A program made the translations under genes and the position numbers. Positions 34,084-42,573 of a stretch of 64,000 bases of DNA are shown piece after piece. Below the pieces are notes generated by a model that was not told where the DNA came from, did no database searches, and saw nothing but the letters and a program-made list of their open reading frames with translations. Position 1 is the stretch's first letter. Every line of letters begins with the position of its first letter. Source of the stretch: Stenotrophomonas beteli (GTDB lineage: Bacteria > Pseudomonadota > Gammaproteobacteria > Xanthomonadales > Xanthomonadaceae); NCBI RefSeq assembly GCF_001431665.1, contig NZ_LLXV01000099.1:1-64000 (forward strand). Reading direction: 5' to 3'.

Positions 34084-35229
34084 TCAAACGTACCTTCGAA
34101 TGGGGGATATTCTGGGACAGATGATCTGCTCGCAGTTCGCGCCGTCCACCAGATCCACCGGGAACGAGCCACGTACTTCATGTGCGGCCACCATGTGCAC
34201 GCAGCGACGTACATCGCTAGGAATACGCAGGTCTTCGGCCGCCGCCCAGCCGCCGTGGCCATCGAATACCGACTTAAAGAAGCTCTGCGCAGCACCGACC
34301 GAGGCCACCGTATCGAACAGCCCCATGAAATCGATCTGCACTGGAATGCCACACAGGCGTAGCGGACCCGGACCGGGATCGCAGGCATCGCCGAGCCAGT
34401 TGCAGAACACGCGCGCCTCGGTGGCGCCCCGCGAGAAGCCGAATACCGAGATCCGGATGCGATCCACCCGGGGATTCTGCTTCTGGAACGGCGCCACCTT
34501 CTTTTCCAGAAAGGCGCGCCGTTCCTGCAATACCGCCCGGCGCGACGCGTGATCGGCACGGGCCAGGTGGGTGCCCCGCACCCGCTGCAGCGCATGGACC
34601 GTATTCCAGAAACCACCGCTGAGCGAGTTGCGTAGATCGAGCTCCTTCTCGCCCTGGTTGACAGCCAGATAGTTGGACAGCGGCATGCGCGCGACCTGCG
34701 CCAAGCGCTCCACGTCCTGCAGGCTCAAGCGGAGATCGGCGCTCATTCTCCGCGCAATGGGGACAGTGGAATCAAAGCCCATCGCGGTCGTGACGGTTGT
34801 CTCTGCAAAATGGGTCAAGAGATGATCCTGGACCTGCATCAGCATCCAGTTCACCCGCCCCTCACCGCCCCAACCTGCTGCCGCGCCGGCACGGGCGTGC
34901 CAGCCGGTGCCGGTGTCGCCAATCTCCTGCAGCGCCTCGGTACCTACGCCTTGGATGTAGCTAGCAAAGTTGGTTGGCCGACGACCAACTCCTTTCGCTC
35001 GCTCTAGATCGTAGACGTCGAAGAGTCGAGACACATTACTCTCACTCATGTCTCCACGTTTCTTGGAGGCCAGTCTGTGATTACGAGTCCCATCGAAGAA
35101 GCAGCCGATTGACACATCTATTCCACAATCCGATTCAGTCACTATACGGGAAGCGGAATATCTACCCAATTCATTCAAACTGAGCTGCATTGAAGGATCT
35201 GACATCGGAGGCGCCGCGACCACTTTCAT
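34084..35229 (-). pseudogene. Truncated Tle-type phospholipase effector (copy 2)
   Basis: 381 codons that repeat residues ~35-365 of the full-length effector almost identically, including FFDGTRNHRL, GFSRGA and LFDTVASVG, then diverge after DGANCEQII into an unrelated 11-residue tail and stop directly ahead of the DUF3304 ATG. The HSDVGGGY block and the entire C-terminal half are missing, so it should be catalytically dead. The first ~30 residues and a stretch near residue 80 differ from copy 1. The start overlaps the stop of DUF3304 copy B (ATGA), so a stub protein could still be made. It may be a recombination donor or a decoy. Confidence 0.82.
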
Positions 35230-35834
35230 TCCGCCACCCCACCCCTCGCCGTCACATCAAGGAACTCATTGATCTTATCTGAATCGCGCTCGCTGTCAGC
35301 AAAATCAAGATCGTATGCAAACTTGGGAAACCCTGGGAAATATGGGGTAGCTACAACCCTTACCTGATCACCAGGGAAATACATGAAGAAGATGAAACCA
35401 TCCAGGAAGGGCTTGTAGCGCGGCACAACGACCTCCTTTTCAATATAACTACGCGGATCCCTGAGGAACATGCTACTCGTACGATAAGCCAGCGTTACTT
35501 TCAGTCCTGGATGCCAAATTCGGGGGAGCGTCACGCAGCAGATGCGTCCGTTACTGCTGGCGCGTGGCTGCATACCGCCCCCCCAAGTATCATTGATGAA
35601 GACCTTTCCTAGCCCTTCGTCAGAATAGTTAGCGATGCCAATCATCAGATGCATCTCTGGTGGGGCATCGGTAATGTCGTGGCCGGACGCGTAGTCAATG
35701 ATGCGTGGCTTCGGCGGACCGGGCGACGGTGGCCCGACCCTGAAATCCATGAATTTGAGCACCAGACCTGTCAACGCAAACAGCGCCAGCCCGATCAGAG
35801 AAATCCTGACAAATACCTTCTTCAACAGAGCCAT
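35226..35834 (-). CDS. DUF3304-type immunity-like protein (copy B)
   Basis: 202 residues, paralogue of copy A along the whole length: N-terminal signal anchor (VRISLIGLALFALTGLVLKF), then INDTWGGG, CCVTLPRIWHPGLKVTLAY and FYPGDQVRVVATPYFPG-like regions. The two differ mainly in the second half of the domain, as expected if each matched a different toxin variant. It lies after a stub of a third effector copy and before truncated copy 2. The periplasmic placement fits protection against a phospholipase delivered there. Confidence 0.8.
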   Translation of the reverse strand: MALLKKVFVRISLIGLALFALTGLVLKFMDFRVGPPSPGPPKPRIIDYASGHDITDAPPEMHLMIGIANYSDEGLGKVFINDTWGGGMQPRASSNGRICCVTLPRIWHPGLKVTLAYRTSSMFLRDPRSYIEKEVVVPRYKPFLDGFIFFMYFPGDQVRVVATPYFPGFPKFAYDLDFADSERDSDKINEFLDVTARGGVAE

Positions 35835-35852
35835 TCGCCCGACGCCTTTCAG

Positions 35853-36068
35853 TCAAACGTACCCTCGATTGCGGGACGTGCTGTGATAGATGATCCGCTC
35901 GTAGTTCGCGCCATCCGCCAGATCCACCGGGAACGAACCACGCACCTCATGTGCCGCCACCATATGCACGCAGCGGCGTACATCGCTAGGAATACGCAGG
36001 TCTTCGGCTGCCGCCCAGCTCCCTTCATGGCATCCCACAATCGCCTTGGCGGGCGCCCCAGCAGGCAA
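35853..36068 (-). pseudogene. Remnant of Tle-type phospholipase effector (copy 3)
   Basis: Only ~55 codons match the effector: WAAAEDLRIPSDVRRCVHMV followed by AAHEVRGSFPVDL and DGANYERII. The 5' junction falls inside the end of the DUF4123 gene. The 3' junction is the same point at which copy 2 breaks off, and the few tail bases before the next DUF3304 gene are shared with copy 2 (CAAACGTACC, TCGA). It has no plausible function and records an older round of duplication and deletion. Confidence 0.8.
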
Positions 36069-36840
36069 CGGCCTTGATCGTCATCCGATGTGCCAGCGCA
36101 GGATGGTCGATGCCCCGGCGCGCCAAGCGCGCCAGCACGTTCTCCGCGCAGCGATGCACCTGCGAGGGCAGCATGCCGCCCGGACGCAGCACGGGCCGCT
36201 GCAGAATGAAGCGCGTGATGGCATCGGCCTGGCTTCCGCTCCGTAATGCGGCCTCCTGAGCCGCAGTGAACGTCAGTGGTTTTGCGTCGGCATCGAACTG
36301 CGTCCCGCCCTTGCCGGTCACGCACATCCAATCTCCGATGCCGGTAGGCAGGTGCCAGTCATGCAGACCAGCCAGCACGCGTGCCCGTTGTGCATCGTCC
36401 AGCGCATCCAGCAAGCGGGCGGCGGCACGCCCATCGCCCCAGCGCAGCAACCACGGCTGGCCGGTACTGGAACGGCCTTCCCCTATCCGCCGGAGATGCC
36501 CGGCCAAGGCATGTGGATCGGCGCTCGTGCGCAGCACCGACAACATTGGTGCGCCATCGCTCAGCTCCAGCAGCCCTTGCCAGCAGCGATCGCGTGCTCC
36601 AGCGTCGTTCGGCAGGACAACCAGGCAGGGTGACAACCGGTCCAGCCCTTTGCCCGCGTAGCGATGCGTGAACAGGGGCGCCACTTCAGCGGCCATCGCG
36701 CGCAGCTGCGTCCAGGCGTCCGGCGCGAATGCCATATCCAGCAGCGCGCAGGCGGGCTGCGTCTCCACACGCTGGTCGCCAGGGGTCTGCCACGGCAACC
36801 GGGAATGCCGCCACGGATCGATCCATGGGGCGTCAGCCAT
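36025..36840 (-). CDS. DUF4123 effector adaptor/chaperone (Tap/TEC-like)
   Basis: 271 residues. The N-terminal ~130 residues (LLDMAFAPDAWTQLRAMAAEVAPLF through LSVLRTSADPHALAGHLRRI, PWLLRWGDGRAAARLLDAL) have the DUF4123 pattern, the adaptor family that loads specific T6SS effectors onto a cognate VgrG tip. It overlaps the 3' end of vgrG by 8 bases, so the two are translationally coupled. Its last codons overlap the effector remnant. It presumably serves the Tle effector(s) downstream. Confidence 0.85.
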   Translation of the reverse strand: MADAPWIDPWRHSRLPWQTPGDQRVETQPACALLDMAFAPDAWTQLRAMAAEVAPLFTHRYAGKGLDRLSPCLVVLPNDAGARDRCWQGLLELSDGAPMLSVLRTSADPHALAGHLRRIGEGRSSTGQPWLLRWGDGRAAARLLDALDDAQRARVLAGLHDWHLPTGIGDWMCVTGKGGTQFDADAKPLTFTAAQEAALRSGSQADAITRFILQRPVLRPGGMLPSQVHRCAENVLARLARRGIDHPALAHRMTIKAVACWGARQGDCGMP

Positions 36841-39445
36841 TCTTCGCAGACCACGGCAAGCCGGCCTGCATCGCCTTCAGCAGGCACTCCACGCAGACCG
36901 TCTGCGCGAACTGCGGCAGCGGAAACAGCTCCTGCGCTGGGCCAGTGAAGTGCCGTTCGCCGGTCTTGAAGGTCAGCGTGCCCGGGCAGGTCACGTGCAG
37001 GTTGCCGTCCTTCAAGGTCATTGCCGCGCCGCCCCCCGTCGCAATGTGCAGGGTGCCTCCTGCGGCCAGCTGCACCTCCCCCTGGCGACTGGCCGCCACC
37101 ATACTGGCCCGCGCCTGCAGGTACACGGCGTCTGCCTGCGCCTGCATATCAAGCGCCTGTTCGCCAGCCACCACACTCAACCCGGCACTCCCCGGATTGC
37201 GTGTCGCGCCAGCCAGCACGCCGATGGCCTGGCGGCACTGCCAACGCCCATGGCCGGCAACGATCACCGCTGAACTGCCGCCACTGGCCAGCAGCGTACT
37301 GTGCCCCACCCCCAGCTGGATTGCCTGCCCGGCCACCTGGCAGATGCCTGCCGGTGCGGACAGGCCAAGCACTGCAGACCCGGTTGCAGGAATGTCTTCG
37401 TCAGTGCCCTGCAGCCGCTGCGATGCTGCCACGCTGTCGGCCAGAGTCTGCAGCCTGCTGGCATCGTTGCCCTCGACGGCGTGCCCGCGCAGCCGCACCG
37501 TACCCTGCTGCCGTGCCGCTTCATCAAAGGACTCCGCCAGCACCAGCGTCTGCCGCAGCAGCGCGACGGGGGCAGCACGCAAGCCGGCAGGAGCGGACGC
37601 GGAGCGCTGCATGCTCTCCAGCCAGAGGCCTGCCGTCGCACGCACGGCCCCCCACGCGTCGCTGCGCAGTTCGAATCCGCTTCCGCGCAGACTGCCGCGG
37701 AAGTTGTGCTGCAGGTGATGCAGATGCCCCATGCTGATCGCGCTATGGCACTGCGTTGTGCCAAGCCGTACCTGCAGCTGGTCGTCGCTGTCGTCGAACT
37801 CGAGACTGTTGCCGCCATCGCCATCCCAGCCCTGCGAGCTGATGCCCCATACGGCGCCCGCATTGCGCTGGGCCGATCCGCCCGCGCCTGCAGCATGCCA
37901 GCGCGGGGCGTTGCCACCGGCCAGGTTGTTCTGGGCGCTGCTGCCAGCATCGGTGGACAACGCCAGCGCTTCAGCGCGTGACTCGCCCCTGCCGTTGTAG
38001 AGCGCGCCAATCACGATGGGGCGGCTGAGGTCGCCGTTGATGAAGTCCACCACCACCTCCTGGCCGACGCGGGGCAGGAACTGGCTGCCCACGCCGGGGC
38101 CGGCAAAGGCCTGGGTGACACGCAGCCAACCGCTGTCAGCCTTGCTGTCGGTGACAAAGCCGAACCGCACCCGGATGCGCCCGTTGCTGTCCATGTGCAG
38201 CGGTGCACCGTCATCGCCACCGAGCACGGTCGCCAGTTGTGGCCCAGGGGCCGTCATCCGCCTTGCCTTGCCATGCAGAGAACGCCGCCACCGACGGTCG
38301 AACGGTATGGCCTCGAAGCGGTTGGCATAGCCCAGCCTCTGCGCGCGATCGGTGGGCAGGGTGTCGGGCATTGCGTGCGACGACAGGTGCTGCTGCAGTT
38401 CGAGAACCGCAGGCAGTTGATTGACCGCTGCGTGCCGCACCGCCGTAAGCAGCAAAGCAGGTACCACACGCTGGCCGGGCTCTGGCAGGACCTCGAATGC
38501 GTAGCCGGGCTGGAAGTCCGGCTCGGTACTCTCGCCGGTCCAGCGCCGCTGCTCACACAGTGCTGCTTCGGTGTCGCGCATCACTTCGGCCAGAGCCTCG
38601 CGTGAGGTCTCCCACGCCGCGTGGCGTGTCGGCGAATAGTCCTCCAATGGGCTACTGGCCACAGTGCGTACAGGCAGGCTGGCTGAAACCACCCGCAACG
38701 GATCGTCCAGATCCGCCACACGGGTCATGTGGGTCGGCACCACGCGACAGGCCTCATGCAACAGCACGATACCCGCGTCGTCGGGCACGCGCTGGGTCTG
38801 GTGCAGGCGCCGGGGGCGTGGCAGCACCGAGCATCGCGTGCTGTCGCCGAAGATCATCAACGTATGCCCACCAGGTGCTTCGGGCAACGTGCGGATGCAC
38901 CAGCCCAGGCCTTCATCGGCCATCAGCTGTTGCAGGAACGCCATGTCCGATTGGCGGTACTGCACGCGATAGCCCCGGCACCGACGCTCAAGCGCCGCCG
39001 CACTTCCAACGTGCCAGGTCCAATGTGCCAGCGGCGCGTGTACCGAGAGCACCGTGCTGATGATGCTCGCCACATTCTCGTCCTGGAACACGCGGCTTTG
39101 ACGGCTGTCGTACAGCCAGGCGGTCCAGTCGGCCAAGTGAACGCGGTACCGCACCAGACTGCCCGCGTAAGCCAGGCGTTCGACACTGCGGACCAACCCC
39201 GCCCGGACAATCTCGGCCCCATCGGGCAGGCGCGTGGTAATGCTTGCGGGCCGCGCCACCCAATCATCCAGGTTGTGCTCGCACGCCTCGCCCAGCAGAT
39301 CGATCTGGCAGCGCAGGCCTTCGGACAACGATTCGCTGCCGTGCCAGCGCTCCACGACCAACCGCAGGTCGCCAGGACCGCAGAAACGATGGAAGCGCGA
39401 TGACGCTTCGTAGGCAGCAACGAATAATGATGTTCGATGATCCAT
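36833..39445 (-). CDS. vgrG: Type VI secretion spike protein VgrG
   Basis: 870 residues. gp27-like N-terminal domain (with RRCRGYRVQYRQSDMAFLQQ and EDYSPTRHAAWETS), gp5-like OB fold around residues 400-490 (GRIRVRFGF, WLRVTQAFAGPGVGSQFLPR, GQEVVVDFINGD, RPIVIGALYNG), then DUF2345 beta-helix, and a short tail with CVEC. It forms the membrane-piercing tip carrying the effector. No other T6SS structural gene and no PAAR gene is in the window, so this is an orphan vgrG island served by an apparatus elsewhere, or one without a partner. The upstream 263 bases to the flank gene hold no gene. Confidence 0.93.
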   Translation of the reverse strand: MDHRTSLFVAAYEASSRFHRFCGPGDLRLVVERWHGSESLSEGLRCQIDLLGEACEHNLDDWVARPASITTRLPDGAEIVRAGLVRSVERLAYAGSLVRYRVHLADWTAWLYDSRQSRVFQDENVASIISTVLSVHAPLAHWTWHVGSAAALERRCRGYRVQYRQSDMAFLQQLMADEGLGWCIRTLPEAPGGHTLMIFGDSTRCSVLPRPRRLHQTQRVPDDAGIVLLHEACRVVPTHMTRVADLDDPLRVVSASLPVRTVASSPLEDYSPTRHAAWETSREALAEVMRDTEAALCEQRRWTGESTEPDFQPGYAFEVLPEPGQRVVPALLLTAVRHAAVNQLPAVLELQQHLSSHAMPDTLPTDRAQRLGYANRFEAIPFDRRWRRSLHGKARRMTAPGPQLATVLGGDDGAPLHMDSNGRIRVRFGFVTDSKADSGWLRVTQAFAGPGVGSQFLPRVGQEVVVDFINGDLSRPIVIGALYNGRGESRAEALALSTDAGSSAQNNLAGGNAPRWHAAGAGGSAQRNAGAVWGISSQGWDGDGGNSLEFDDSDDQLQVRLGTTQCHSAISMGHLHHLQHNFRGSLRGSGFELRSDAWGAVRATAGLWLESMQRSASAPAGLRAAPVALLRQTLVLAESFDEAARQQGTVRLRGHAVEGNDASRLQTLADSVAASQRLQGTDEDIPATGSAVLGLSAPAGICQVAGQAIQLGVGHSTLLASGGSSAVIVAGHGRWQCRQAIGVLAGATRNPGSAGLSVVAGEQALDMQAQADAVYLQARASMVAASRQGEVQLAAGGTLHIATGGGAAMTLKDGNLHVTCPGTLTFKTGERHFTGPAQELFPLPQFAQTVCVECLLKAMQAGLPWSAKNG

Positions 39446-39708
39446 GGCAGTACCTCGACGAATACAGCGCGCGAGGGCGCGCTTTCCCGTGGTTCAAGCC
39501 TTGTCGGATCGATGCGGAGGACGCAATCTTAAAAGTGTCTGAAAAGCGCCAAGGATCGATCCCGCTCCAGGATGCCGGGCCTCGCTTGTTTCCACGTGGC
39601 GACGGGCGGGCCGATGCCCCGCCGCCGGGATCGTGGAATGCGACACCGCACGCGGGAGATCGCCCGTGTCCAGGCGTGGTGCGGTTCCGGGCCGACCCTT
39701 GAGCCACG

Positions 39709-40125
39709 CTAGTGCAGGGTTGCTGCACCCCGGGCCATTTCGGCCTGCAACTGCTGCTGTGCGTAGCAGGTCAGCTCGCGCGCGGCCAGCAGCAGGCCTT
39801 CGACAGCGTCCGACGGCACGACCTGCAACGGGCCTCCGCGGGTGCGCGCGATATGCGCGGCATACATCATCCGGGTCAGGGTGGAGATGCCGGCGACGGT
39901 GTGCCTGAGGCCAGCCGGCGTACCGGGCTGCGCAGGCTTCAGCCCGGCGCGCCGCGCAGCGTCCGCGGTGAAACCGTCTACGTCCATCTGCGCCATCAGG
40001 ATCGGCATCAGCCCATCGGGCCGCGACAGCATATCCTCGACGCGCTGGGCGACCTCAGTGGAGAGTTGGCTGACCGAATCGCCAACCAACTGGTGCAGGT
40101 TCGGGTAACGGGTGTGGTGTGACAC
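39709..40125 (-). CDS. Uncharacterised protein, right flank paralogue of the vgrG island
   Basis: 138 residues, soluble and helical; a paralogue of the 30494-30880 protein. I start at GTG 40125 because AGGAG lies 7 bases upstream and the resulting VSHHTRYPNLHQLVGDSVS aligns with MSARPVFPHLSALIGEAVS of the paralogue. It stands upstream of vgrG in the same direction with 263 bases between. The function is unknown. Its location at both ends of the island suggests a role tied to these loci rather than housekeeping. Confidence 0.7.
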   Translation of the reverse strand: MSHHTRYPNLHQLVGDSVSQLSTEVAQRVEDMLSRPDGLMPILMAQMDVDGFTADAARRAGLKPAQPGTPAGLRHTVAGISTLTRMMYAAHIARTRGGPLQVVPSDAVEGLLLAARELTCYAQQQLQAEMARGAATLH

Positions 40126-40290
40126 GACGATGCTCCTGGCAGGCGACGGACGATCCGACGCTGGCATCTGGCCATCTGCGCTCCGGCGCGTCAGGAGGCA
40201 AATGCGTCAACGTGGGAGCGGGTGTCTGGAACCGTGAGCCACGGCACACCCAGGCAGGCGGAAACAGTCATGTTGATGCCGCCAGCAGCG

Positions 40291-40310
40291 GTAGATCCAC
40301 GCCGTGCGTG
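40291..40310. repeat. Partial SMAG palindrome
   Basis: GTAGATCCACGCCGTGCGTG: the left half and loop of the type seen at 16387, with the right half degenerate. It lies in a 279-base gap with no gene between the right flank gene and the histidine kinase. Confidence 0.6.
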
Positions 40311-40404
40311 GGTGGCGGATGCGATGTGCCGGCCATCAGTGCCAACCAGGTGGGCCCCCACCCCATGCAGATCCGTGTGCCGCCCCGGGTCAGCCACGCC
40401 GCCG

Positions 40405-41730
40405 TTACAGCGGCTTGGGCGAGAACGTCAGTGTGGCGATCACCCCGCGCTGGCCACCCGGTCGCACGCTCACCTGCCAGCCGTACAGGTCGCACAGGCG
40501 ACTGACGATCGACAGGCCGATGCCGCCGCCCTGCGAATGGCCGGCGTGGGTACCGCGGTAGCCGCGCTGGAACAGCCTGGCTGCGTCTTCCTCGCTCAGG
40601 CCCGGGCCGCTGTCGGTCACCGAGACGGCATTGGCGCCCACATGCACGCGCACTTCGCCATCCTGGGAGTACTTCACCGCGTTGCCGATCAGGTTGCCCA
40701 GCGCCACCGACAAGGCGGCCTCCGGCGCGTCGATCACCAGATCCCGCTCGCCTTCCAGCGCCAGTTCCAGCGGCTTGCCGCCCAGCTGCGCGCGGTGTGC
40801 ATCCAGCAACTGCTCGGCCACGCGGGCCACGTTGCTGGTGCCCTGCCCGCGCTCGTTGCGCGACAGCAGCAGCAGCGCGCCAATCAGATCGCTGCATTGC
40901 TGTTCGGCACGCTGGATGCGCTGCAGGCGCTGCAGCACCTTCTCGTCCAGGCCAGGCCGGGTCAGCAGCAGTTCGGTGGCGCCACGGATCACCGCCAGCG
41001 GCGTCCGCAGCTCGTGGCTGACGTCGGCGTTGAACTCGCGGTCGCGCTGCACCACTTCGGTCAGGCGCGAGGAGTAGTCGTCCAGCGCCTGCGCCAGCTG
41101 CCCCACTTCGTCATCGGGGAAGCGCGGGGCCAGGGGCTCTGGCTCACTGGTGCCGCCACGGTAGGCGCGCAGCCGCGCCGCCAGGTCCGACACCGGCTTC
41201 ATCACCTTCGAGGCCGACCACCAGCCGAGCACCAGCGACAGCACGCTGAACACCAGCACCGACAACACCAGCGCGCGGTTGAGCTGCTTGCCGCCGCGCA
41301 CGCTGTCGGTCATGTCATAGGCAAGAAAGAACCAGGCGTCGGGCGTTTTTCGCACAGCCAGCTTGTAGGAATAGGGCTCACCGTGTTCGTCGCCACTGAC
41401 GCTGTGGATGCCATCGGCAAAGCCCGCCCACTGCGCGCGCTCTTCGCGCACCCGGTCGAACTTGTCCTTGGAATATGCATACGCCCGGATCTGCAACACC
41501 GGCGCATCCGGGTTGTGCCCGGGATGCTCGTAGTAACGCCGCGCATACTCGTCGATATTGCGGTTCATCAGCTCTTCCACCAGCTGGTTCTCCACGCGAA
41601 GGCGGGCCCAGTTGGTGGCGAACGCGAACAGTGTCGTCAGGCAGAAGCCCAACAACACGAATGAAACGATGATGCGGCTGCGCAGGCGCCGCCGATAGGG
41701 CGTACGCCGGCGCTCCCCCTTGGCTGCCAC
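40405..41730 (-). CDS. Sensor histidine kinase, ColS-like
   Basis: About 441 residues. Two membrane segments (IIVSFVLLGFCLTTLFAFAT near the N-terminus and ALVLSVLVFSVLSLVLGWW around 170) enclose a ~120-residue periplasmic sensor. HAMP-like linker, DHp H-box FNADVSHELRTPLAVIRGA and HATPase (LGNLIGNAVKYS, DSGPGLSEEDAARLF, GGGIGLSIVSRL) follow. The GTG at 41730, four bases after the regulator stop codon, is my choice; an ATG at 41772 would overlap the regulator by 38 bases. It pairs with the ColR-like regulator. In Pseudomonas, ColS senses metals through an ExxE motif; I could not find a clear one here. Confidence 0.82.
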   Translation of the reverse strand: MAAKGERRRTPYRRRLRSRIIVSFVLLGFCLTTLFAFATNWARLRVENQLVEELMNRNIDEYARRYYEHPGHNPDAPVLQIRAYAYSKDKFDRVREERAQWAGFADGIHSVSGDEHGEPYSYKLAVRKTPDAWFFLAYDMTDSVRGGKQLNRALVLSVLVFSVLSLVLGWWSASKVMKPVSDLAARLRAYRGGTSEPEPLAPRFPDDEVGQLAQALDDYSSRLTEVVQRDREFNADVSHELRTPLAVIRGATELLLTRPGLDEKVLQRLQRIQRAEQQCSDLIGALLLLSRNERGQGTSNVARVAEQLLDAHRAQLGGKPLELALEGERDLVIDAPEAALSVALGNLIGNAVKYSQDGEVRVHVGANAVSVTDSGPGLSEEDAARLFQRGYRGTHAGHSQGGGIGLSIVSRLCDLYGWQVSVRPGGQRGVIATLTFSPKPL

Positions 41731-41734
41731 GGAA

Positions 41735-42412
41735 TCAGGCTTCCGGGGTGGCGATGCGGTATCCGATGCCATGGCGGGTCTGGATCAGCGGCACTTCAAA
41801 GGGCTTGTCGACCACGGCGCGCAGGCCATGGATATGCACGCGCAGCGAATCCGAGTCGGGCAGTTCTTCGCCCCACACGCGGGTTTCCAGTTCCTGCCGG
41901 GTCACCACGGCCGGGGCCGCTTCCATCAGTGCCTGCAGGATCTTCAGCGCGGTCGGGTTGAGCTGCAGCAGCTTGCCCTGGCGGCGCACTTCCAGCGTGT
42001 CCAGGTTGTACTCCAGATCGCCGGTCTCCAGCACGCGGGTCTGCACGCCCTTGCCGCGCCGCGACAGCGCGTTCAAGCGCACTTCCACTTCCTGCAGCGC
42101 GAACGGCTTGATCAGGTAGTCGTCGGCGCCGGAGTCGAAACCGGCCAGCTTGTTGTCCAGCGAATCACGCGCGGTGAGCATCAGCACCGGGGTCTGCTTG
42201 CGCGCTTCGTTGCGCAGCTTGCGGCAGACTTCGATGCCATCCATGCCCGGCAGGTTCAGATCCAGCACGATGGCGTCGAACTCGTGGACCACCGCCAGGT
42301 GCAGGCCGGTCACGCCGTCGGCAGCGAAGTCCACGGTGTGGCCACGATCCTCAAGGTAGTCGCCAAGGTTGGCGGCGATGTCGCTGTTGTCTTCGATTAC
42401 GAGAATGCGCAC
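41735..42412 (-). CDS. OmpR-family response regulator, ColR-like
   Basis: 225 residues: receiver domain (phospho-Asp in AIVLDLNLPGMDGIE, Lys in YLIKPFAL) and a winged-helix DNA-binding domain whose LQLNPTALKILQALM and PDSDSLRVHIHGLR with DKPF resemble ColR of Pseudomonas and Xanthomonas. ColR systems control membrane stability and metal or polymyxin responses, often through lipid A modification genes; no eptA-like gene is adjacent. It is the first gene of a two-gene operon with the kinase. Confidence 0.87.
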   Translation of the reverse strand: MRILVIEDNSDIAANLGDYLEDRGHTVDFAADGVTGLHLAVVHEFDAIVLDLNLPGMDGIEVCRKLRNEARKQTPVLMLTARDSLDNKLAGFDSGADDYLIKPFALQEVEVRLNALSRRGKGVQTRVLETGDLEYNLDTLEVRRQGKLLQLNPTALKILQALMEAAPAVVTRQELETRVWGEELPDSDSLRVHIHGLRAVVDKPFEVPLIQTRHGIGYRIATPEA

Positions 42413-42573
42413 TGGAACCTCTGGTTCTTGAAGGGTCGTCGGGGGCCAGGCCCACCGCCCCAGAATGGCCTGGGGGCAGTGGACGCGACGTCTACCTGCT
42501 GAACGATACAGGTTCCAGTCTTAACATTTCGTACCGAAGGCGCGAGGCGGGCAAGGGTCCCCGGGGGCGCCGC

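Noticed and set aside
34080-34616. A second, overlapping gene in the alternative frame of effector copy 2 ending in EGTFE
   Set aside because: It is the frame-shifted shadow of the effector. A similar end in copy 3 follows from shared tail DNA, not from selection on that frame that I can show.
35849-36331. Open frame overlapping DUF4123 and the effector remnant as an intact gene
   Set aside because: Its first part is the antisense-like alternative frame of DUF4123, and its end is the remnant in a shifted frame. The DUF4123 frame is clearly the coding one.
31298-40125. Insertion sequence or transposase as the cause of the vgrG-island duplications
   Set aside because: No transposase, terminal inverted repeats with target duplications or IS remnants were seen. 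Homologous recombination between effector copies is sufficient.
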